From contig JBKCIQ010000006.1 of NCBI GenBank assembly GCA_046302135.1, positions 1 through 6,494 on the forward strand: 6,494 bases of DNA, in the 5' to 3' direction. The stretch comes from AM-1111 sp046302135 (GTDB taxonomy: Bacteria > Bacteroidota > Bacteroidia > B-17B0 > Aurantibacillaceae). Of this stretch, positions 3,501-6,494 are shown piece by piece. Made by a program: the position numbers and the translations under genes. The notes beneath the pieces are model-generated. The model was not told where the DNA came from, ran no database searches, and was given only the letters and a program-made list of their open reading frames with translations. Positions within the stretch are counted from its first letter, which is position 1. Each line of letters starts with the position of its first letter.

Positions 3501-6494
3501 GGCGGTACATATAGTTGGAATGGTCCTAACGGATTTACCTCAACTTTACAAAACCCACCTCTAGGCAATGCTGTTTCAGGTATTTCAGGAGTTTATAATT
3601 TAACTGTAACACTCAATTCATGTACTGCTACAGCATCAACAACAGTAACTGTAAACTCAAGCTTAACACCAGGTTTAAGTAGTAATTCTCCTGTCTGTAT
3701 TGGTTCTGCTCTGAACCTTGTTTGTTCAAATGGGATTTCTTGGAATTGGACAGGTCCTGGTGGTTTCAGCTCAAACCTGCAAAATCCCATTATTGGTAGC
3801 GTAACTGCTACAAATTCTGGAACTTATTCTGTAACAGTAACTGATGCCTTAGGATGTACAGGGTCCGGGACCATTAACGTGGTGGTAAACCCACTGCCAA
3901 CAGCTACTGCAAATAACTCAGGACCTTATTGTGAAGGAAGCACGGTTTCTTTAACTTCGAATGGGGGAGGAACGTATGTTTGGGCAGGACCAAATGGATT
4001 TTCTGCTTCAACCCAAAACCCGAATATTATTAATTCCACTCCCTCCAGCTCTGGAATTTATTCTGTTACAGTTACTCTTAACGGCTGTACTGCAACAGCA
4101 ACAACGAGTGTTACAGTGAATGCCATTCCGGTTCCAACTGCGAGCAACACGGGCGCATACTGTCCTGGCCAAACTATTTCCTTGTCCTCTACAGGGGGAG
4201 GGAGTTATAGTTGGAGTGGTCCGAACAGTTTCACATCTACCAATCAGAATCCAACAATTCCAAGTGCTACAACAGGAATGGGCGGCACCTATACAGTCAC
4301 TGTAACATTGAACACCTGCACATCAACAGCAACAACAAGCGTAACCGTGAATCCTTCCCCTGTTCCAACTGCTAGTAACACGGGAGCCTACTGTCCCGGT
4401 CAGACAATTTCCTTGTCCTCAACAGGGGGTGGCAGTTATAGTTGGAGTGGTCCGAATAGTTTCACATCGACCAATCAGAATCCCACAATATTAAATGCTA
4501 CAGTTGGTATGAGTGGGACTTATTCTGTTACTGTTACACTTGGTACATGTACCGCAATCGCAACAACAAGCGTAACCGTGAATCCTTCCCCTGTTCCAAC
4601 AGCTAGTAATACAGGGGCCTACTGTCCTGGTCAGACAATTTCATTATCATCATCAGGTGGAGGAAGCTATAGTTGGAATGGGCCAAATAATTTTACTTCA
4701 ACCAATCAGAACCCTTCAATATTGAATTCGACAACACTAATGGATGGTGTTTACACGGTTACTGTAACGCTCAGCGGATGTACTGCAACTGCAACAACAA
4801 GCGTTACAGTTAATCAGCCACCTTCACCAACAGTTAATAACACAGGTCCATATTGTTCAGGGCAGACAATATCTTTATCATCTAGCGGCAGTGGTTCATT
4901 TAGTTGGATTGGTCCAAACGGATTTTCCTCTACCAATCAAAATCCCTCAATTCCAAATTCTACTACTTTAATGAGTGGATTATATACTGTTACAGTAACA
5001 CTTGGTACTTGCACAGCAACTGCCTCTACTAGTGTCACTGTTAATCAGACGCCTATTCCGACCGCAAGTAATACAGGTGCGTATTGCGAAGGTCAAACAG
5101 TATCGTTATCATCAACGGGAGGCGGTACTTATAGCTGGAGCGGTCCAAATGGCTTTACTTCCGCCAACCAGAATCCAACCATTCCAAATTCAACTACACT
5201 AATGGGTGGATTGTACACCGTGACTGTAACCCTTGGTAGTTGTACGGCTACCGCTTCATCGAGTGTAATTGTTAATCCCACCCCTCTTGCAACGGCCAGC
5301 AACACGGGTGCTTATTGTGAAGGTCAAACAGTTTCATTATCATCAACGGGAGGTGGTACCTACAGTTGGATTGGTCCAAATGGTTTTGCTTCTACAAATC
5401 AGAACCCAACTATCCCAAATTCAACCACTTTGATGGACGGATTGTATTCTCTAACAGTAACAATTAATAGTTGCACCGCAATAGCCTCCACTAGCGTTTC
5501 TGTTAATCCGGCACCTGTTCCAACTGCAAGTGTAACCGGAAGTCCTTATTGTGAAGGTCAAACCATATCATTATCATCTACAGGAGGCGGAACCTACAGT
5601 TGGAGTGGTCCAAATGGTTTTTCTGACCCCAATCAGAACCCAACCATTCCAAATTCGACAACTTTAATGGGTGGATTGTACACCGTTACCGTAACACTTA
5701 GCAGTTGCACTGCAACTGCAACTGTCAGCGTAACTATTAATCCAACGCCTGTTCCAACCGCAAGTGTGTCAGCAAATCCGTATTGCGAAGGACAAACCAT
5801 ATCATTATCATCTACTGGAGGTGGTTCTTATAGTTGGAGTGGTCCAAATGGTTTTAATTCTACAAATCAGAATCCAACTATTCCAAATTCTACGCTAAAT
5901 ATGAGCGGCACCTATTCATTGTCTGTATCCTTGAGTGGATGTAGTGCAACAGCTTCTGTTAACGTTGTTGTTTCGCCAACTATTGCGTTGAATGCTCTTT
6001 CTACTCCTGCTTCATGTAATGGTTCGTGTAACGGAGGAATGAATGTTACTGCATCTCCTTCTACCGGACAGTTCTCTTTTTACACTTACAATTGGCAACC
6101 TGGTAATTATTCCTCACCAAGTGTTATCAACATGTGCTCCGGTACCTATACAGTAACAGTTAGCAATAACGCTGGATGTATTTCAACGGCAACGGTTAGT
6201 GTTGGTCAGCCTACAGTTTTAACATCCACATTAACCGGAGTAACAGATGCAACGTGTAATGGTTTGTGTGATGGTTCGGCTACCATAACCTTGAATGGAG
6301 GAACGCCACCCTATAGTTATTCATGGTCTAATGGTTCCTTTGTACCAAACCCTAGTAATTTGTGTTCAGGTTTAAACACTTGTAATTGGCAAGACGCAAA
6401 TGGTTGCTTAGGAACATCTACTGTAACAATAAATCAACCTCAAGCCATCTCTGTAAGTATCCCAACTGTAAGCACCATATGTATCGGAGAGTCT
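507..6494 (+). CDS. Giant secreted modular adhesin-like protein with Ig-like and SprB-type repeats, 3' partial
   Basis: One frame of 1,996 codons is open from ATG 507 to the window edge. An in-frame TGA at 501-503 makes 507 the earliest ATG, and a signal peptide follows it directly. Order of parts: signal peptide (1-26); cysteine-rich beta-type region with the GDG motif DSFGDGFNG at 124-132; PKD/Ig-like module starting near ATICSGQ (Cys501) and ending YSLTVNPLP; 16 Ig-like units of 77-78 residues (593-1824); two SprB-type repeats (1825-1978); and the start of a further module (TICIGES). Composition is extreme: rich in Ser, Thr, Asn, Gly and Val, with only Lys51 and Lys236 after the signal peptide and no Arg. 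Such architectures are typical of very large T9SS-exported surface proteins of Bacteroidota, including the SprB gliding adhesin. Orthology to SprB is not claimed, because only the repeat type is shared. No catalytic domain is visible. A role in adhesion or surface structure is inferred. A C-terminal sorting domain is expected beyond the edge but is not seen. Confidence 0.93.
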   Translation, partial: MNFLVPRSLTSRLIFILLLFTSVVHSQNCPGYSSTVISPSVTCGNQPYYFKVNNTACNGTISFNVVGNYGSLYANEITWTVTSNLTGAVVAQGGPGTNNGTINVAVGPLNPNTTGTIFTLNVFDSFGDGFNGNGGTISVTQNAGTIAGPITGNFGAQANSIFGANVNISPVTVTIQTPSGPITSVVSNCQNINVPITLQNNNLCNPIVVNLPWTITCNSTGALLASGTFPLTVYPKVPTSANDLVSIAWNPGNCSWNVTPQNGCTTANIGSIFSISPNPTSTSPPACGGGTQTFQVTYNGIAGGPNCCSTGGPLVPVSYNFVDNTPTTVSSPFGGTNNAAIVTIPASNIGGNATSVSLTVSMSGYCFNQPGANTPGATSYWVTIYHNGTIVLDQQSTNPGPANYNTTLNLASIPGYNQNSVITVYIYPNTFSNASGNTTFSPTASCPNPNDGVWTAGTISASLSANYTNLTTSPAICTFTTSASYQCCSPVTTPNQSATICSGQAFPNLATWQSTVNASSTCVVYSSVTPVAGTTLPNNTLPNGINTTQSQIVQSVSAYAYCDANGSGTVNSGDTYTLLSTYSLTVNPLPAPTASNTGSYCPGQTISLSATGGGTYSWSGPNSFSSSSQNPAIPSATTGMSGTYTVTVTTANGCTATATTSVTVNPTPVATATNTGAYCPGQTISLSATGGGTYSWSGPNSFTSANQNPTIPSATTGMGGAYTVTVTLNTCTATATTSVTVNPSPVATATNTGAYCPGQTISLSATGGGTYSWSGPNSFTSANQNPTIPSATTGMGGAYTVTVTLNTCTATATTSVTVNPSPVATATNTGAYCPGQTISLSATGGGTYSWSGPNIFTSANQNPTIPSATTGMGGTYTVTVTLNTCTATATTSVIVNPSPVATATNTGAYCPGQTISLSATGGGTYSWSGPNNFTSNVQSPTIISATSIMGGVYTVTVTTNGCTSTATTSVTVNPNPLITATNTGPYCPGVAAQLNASGGGTYSWNGPNGFTSTLQNPPLGNAVSGISGVYNLTVTLNSCTATASTTVTVNSSLTPGLSSNSPVCIGSALNLVCSNGISWNWTGPGGFSSNLQNPIIGSVTATNSGTYSVTVTDALGCTGSGTINVVVNPLPTATANNSGPYCEGSTVSLTSNGGGTYVWAGPNGFSASTQNPNIINSTPSSSGIYSVTVTLNGCTATATTSVTVNAIPVPTASNTGAYCPGQTISLSSTGGGSYSWSGPNSFTSTNQNPTIPSATTGMGGTYTVTVTLNTCTSTATTSVTVNPSPVPTASNTGAYCPGQTISLSSTGGGSYSWSGPNSFTSTNQNPTILNATVGMSGTYSVTVTLGTCTAIATTSVTVNPSPVPTASNTGAYCPGQTISLSSSGGGSYSWNGPNNFTSTNQNPSILNSTTLMDGVYTVTVTLSGCTATATTSVTVNQPPSPTVNNTGPYCSGQTISLSSSGSGSFSWIGPNGFSSTNQNPSIPNSTTLMSGLYTVTVTLGTCTATASTSVTVNQTPIPTASNTGAYCEGQTVSLSSTGGGTYSWSGPNGFTSANQNPTIPNSTTLMGGLYTVTVTLGSCTATASSSVIVNPTPLATASNTGAYCEGQTVSLSSTGGGTYSWIGPNGFASTNQNPTIPNSTTLMDGLYSLTVTINSCTAIASTSVSVNPAPVPTASVTGSPYCEGQTISLSSTGGGTYSWSGPNGFSDPNQNPTIPNSTTLMGGLYTVTVTLSSCTATATVSVTINPTPVPTASVSANPYCEGQTISLSSTGGGSYSWSGPNGFNSTNQNPTIPNSTLNMSGTYSLSVSLSGCSATASVNVVVSPTIALNALSTPASCNGSCNGGMNVTASPSTGQFSFYTYNWQPGNYSSPSVINMCSGTYTVTVSNNAGCISTATVSVGQPTVLTSTLTGVTDATCNGLCDGSATITLNGGTPPYSYSWSNGSFVPNPSNLCSGLNTCNWQDANGCLGTSTVTINQPQAISVSIPTVSTICIGES
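585..1988 (+). other. N-terminal cysteine-rich beta-type region of the giant protein
   Basis: This encodes about residues 27-494, with no internal tandem repeat that I can see. The first part (to about 165) contains TLNVFDSFGDGFNG, which resembles the D-x-x-GDGW/N motif seen in many Bacteroidota secreted proteins. The middle (about 170-275) has several cysteines and alternating beta patterns such as NLPWTITCNSTG. The third part (about 284-490) contains two CC pairs (Cys307-308 and Cys487-488) and a strand pattern SYWVTIYHNGTIVLDQQ that could belong to a jelly-roll or lectin-like fold. That fold is a guess. Lys51 and Lys236, the only two lysines after the signal peptide, are in this region. 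Because it sits at the exposed tip ahead of a long stalk of repeats, it may carry the binding function (inference). Confidence 0.6.
1989..2282 (+). other. PKD/Ig-like module preceding the tandem array
   Basis: About residues 495-592. It begins NQSATICSGQAF, continues with LPNGINTTQSQIV and AYAYCDANGSG, and ends GDTYTLLSTYSLTVNPLP. The opening C-S-G-Q and closing strand LTVNPLP match the edges of the Ig-like units that follow, but the interior lacks the YSWSGPN core. It is therefore a related but different module, similar to PKD-like modules in Bacteroidota surface proteins. Confidence 0.55.
2283..5978 (+). repeat. Array of 16 tandem Ig-like units (about 231 bp / 77 residues each)
   Basis: Unit starts, phased on the codon for T of the TA-S/T-NTG motif: 2283, 2517, 2748, 2979, 3210, 3441, 3672, 3906, 4137, 4368, 4599, 4830, 5061, 5292, 5523, 5757. 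Spacing is 231 bp except after units 1, 7 and 15 (234 bp). The last unit ends near 5978. Each unit reads TASNTGAYC-PGQ, then SLS-TGGGTYSWSGPN-F, then NQNPTIPSATT, then GTYTVTV, then C-TATATTSVTVNP. All 16 units keep the first Cys, the core Trp and the second Cys about 52 residues after the first, consistent with an Ig-type beta sandwich with a possible disulfide. By the text after the first Cys: PGQ in units 1-5 and 9-11, PGV in 6, IGS in 7, EGS in 8, SGQ in 12, EGQ in 13-16. The array probably forms a long stiff stalk (inference). This belongs to the family of Ig-like domains found in CHU_C-type proteins. Confidence 0.93.
2517..3440 (+). repeat. High-identity block, Ig-like units 2-5
   Basis: Units 2 and 3 encode identical proteins (77 of 77 residues) and differ at 14 bases by eye, all silent. 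Units 3 and 4 differ at about 15 of 231 bases. Unit 5 matches unit 4 in its first third, then diverges from about 3297. The pattern shows recent copying within the gene. Repeats this similar are also places where a short-read assembly may drop or add copies. Confidence 0.85.
5979..6212 (+). repeat. SprB-type repeat 1
   Basis: Residues 1825-1902 leave the Ig-like pattern and read ASCNGSCNGGMNVTAS, then YTYNWQPG, then MCSGTYTVTVSNNAGC, closing with VSVGQP. This matches the SprB repeat layout: CNG-x-C-[ND]G near the start, an aromatic strand with Trp, C-x-G-TYTVTV, AGC, and a closing QP. SprB repeats occur in the Flavobacterium gliding adhesin SprB and in many other large Bacteroidota surface proteins. 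Four cysteines are present. Confidence 0.82.
6213..6440 (+). repeat. SprB-type repeat 2
   Basis: Residues 1903-1978 read ATCNGLCDGSATITLNGG, then TPPYSYSWSNG, then LCSGLNTCNWQDANGC, closing with STVTINQP. This is a canonical SprB repeat except at the expected GTYTVTVTD strand, where it has GLNTCNWQD. That gives it five cysteines instead of four. After it, 18 more codons (QAISVSIPTVSTICIGES) begin another module that is cut by the window edge. Confidence 0.82.

Noticed and set aside
2669..3790. Open frames on the minus strand inside the array (2669-2854, 3317-3568, 3593-3790)
   Set aside because: They are reverse shadows of the Ig-like units: their proteins repeat with the 231-bp period and have no independent features or start signals.
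3660..3905. Unit 7 suspected of being frameshifted or decayed
   Set aside because: It keeps Cys, Trp, GPGGF, QNP, GTYSVTV and the second Cys in the same frame, so it is a divergent but intact unit.
4120..5202. Plus-strand frames at 4120-4305 and 5002-5202
   Set aside because: They are out of frame with the long continuous coding frame that covers the same bases, and they resemble no protein family.
2283..5978. Regular repeats as a possible CRISPR array
   Set aside because: The period is 231 bp, the repeats are coding in one uninterrupted frame, and there are no short repeats with unique spacers.
507..6494. Phase-variable homopolymer tract in the giant gene
   Set aside because: I found no run of identical bases long enough to suggest slipped-strand switching; the longest runs are about five to six bases.

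Overview
The window looks like part of a Bacteroidota chromosome, most likely a free-living or environmental flavobacterium- or cytophaga-like organism. Three things point there. The upstream gene ends in a type IX secretion system (T9SS) type B C-terminal sorting domain. The large downstream gene carries CHU-type Ig-like repeats and SprB-type repeats. Its start codon lies in an AT-rich leader with no Shine-Dalgarno sequence. The exact genus cannot be read from this window.

Layout: (1) Bases 1-337 are the last 111 codons of a secreted protein that ends in the sorting domain. (2) Bases 338-506 are an AT-rich intergenic gap with one small inverted repeat just after the stop and a 9-codon mini-ORF that overlaps the next start. 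(3) From 507 to the right edge there is a single reading frame of 1,996 codons with no stop and no frameshift, still open at the edge. It encodes the N-terminal part of a giant secreted, modular, adhesin-like protein.

The giant protein reads, in order: a Sec signal peptide (residues 1-26); a cysteine-rich beta-type N-terminal region of about 470 residues with a GDG motif; a PKD/Ig-like module (about 495-592); 16 tandem Ig-like units of about 77 residues (593-1824); two SprB-type repeats (1825-1978); and the first residues of another module. Units 2-5 contain very similar DNA, and units 2 and 3 are identical as protein. The array has therefore been reshaped recently by duplication or gene conversion. 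Units 6-8 are divergent, and units 9-11 resemble 1-5 again. After residue 236 the visible protein has no lysine or arginine.

Both genes point the same way and fit the T9SS surface-protein world: export by Sec, then by T9SS to the cell surface, with possible roles in adhesion or gliding. The sorting signal of the giant protein must lie to the right of the window, so its T9SS export is an inference. I saw no RNA genes, mobile elements or CRISPR arrays.
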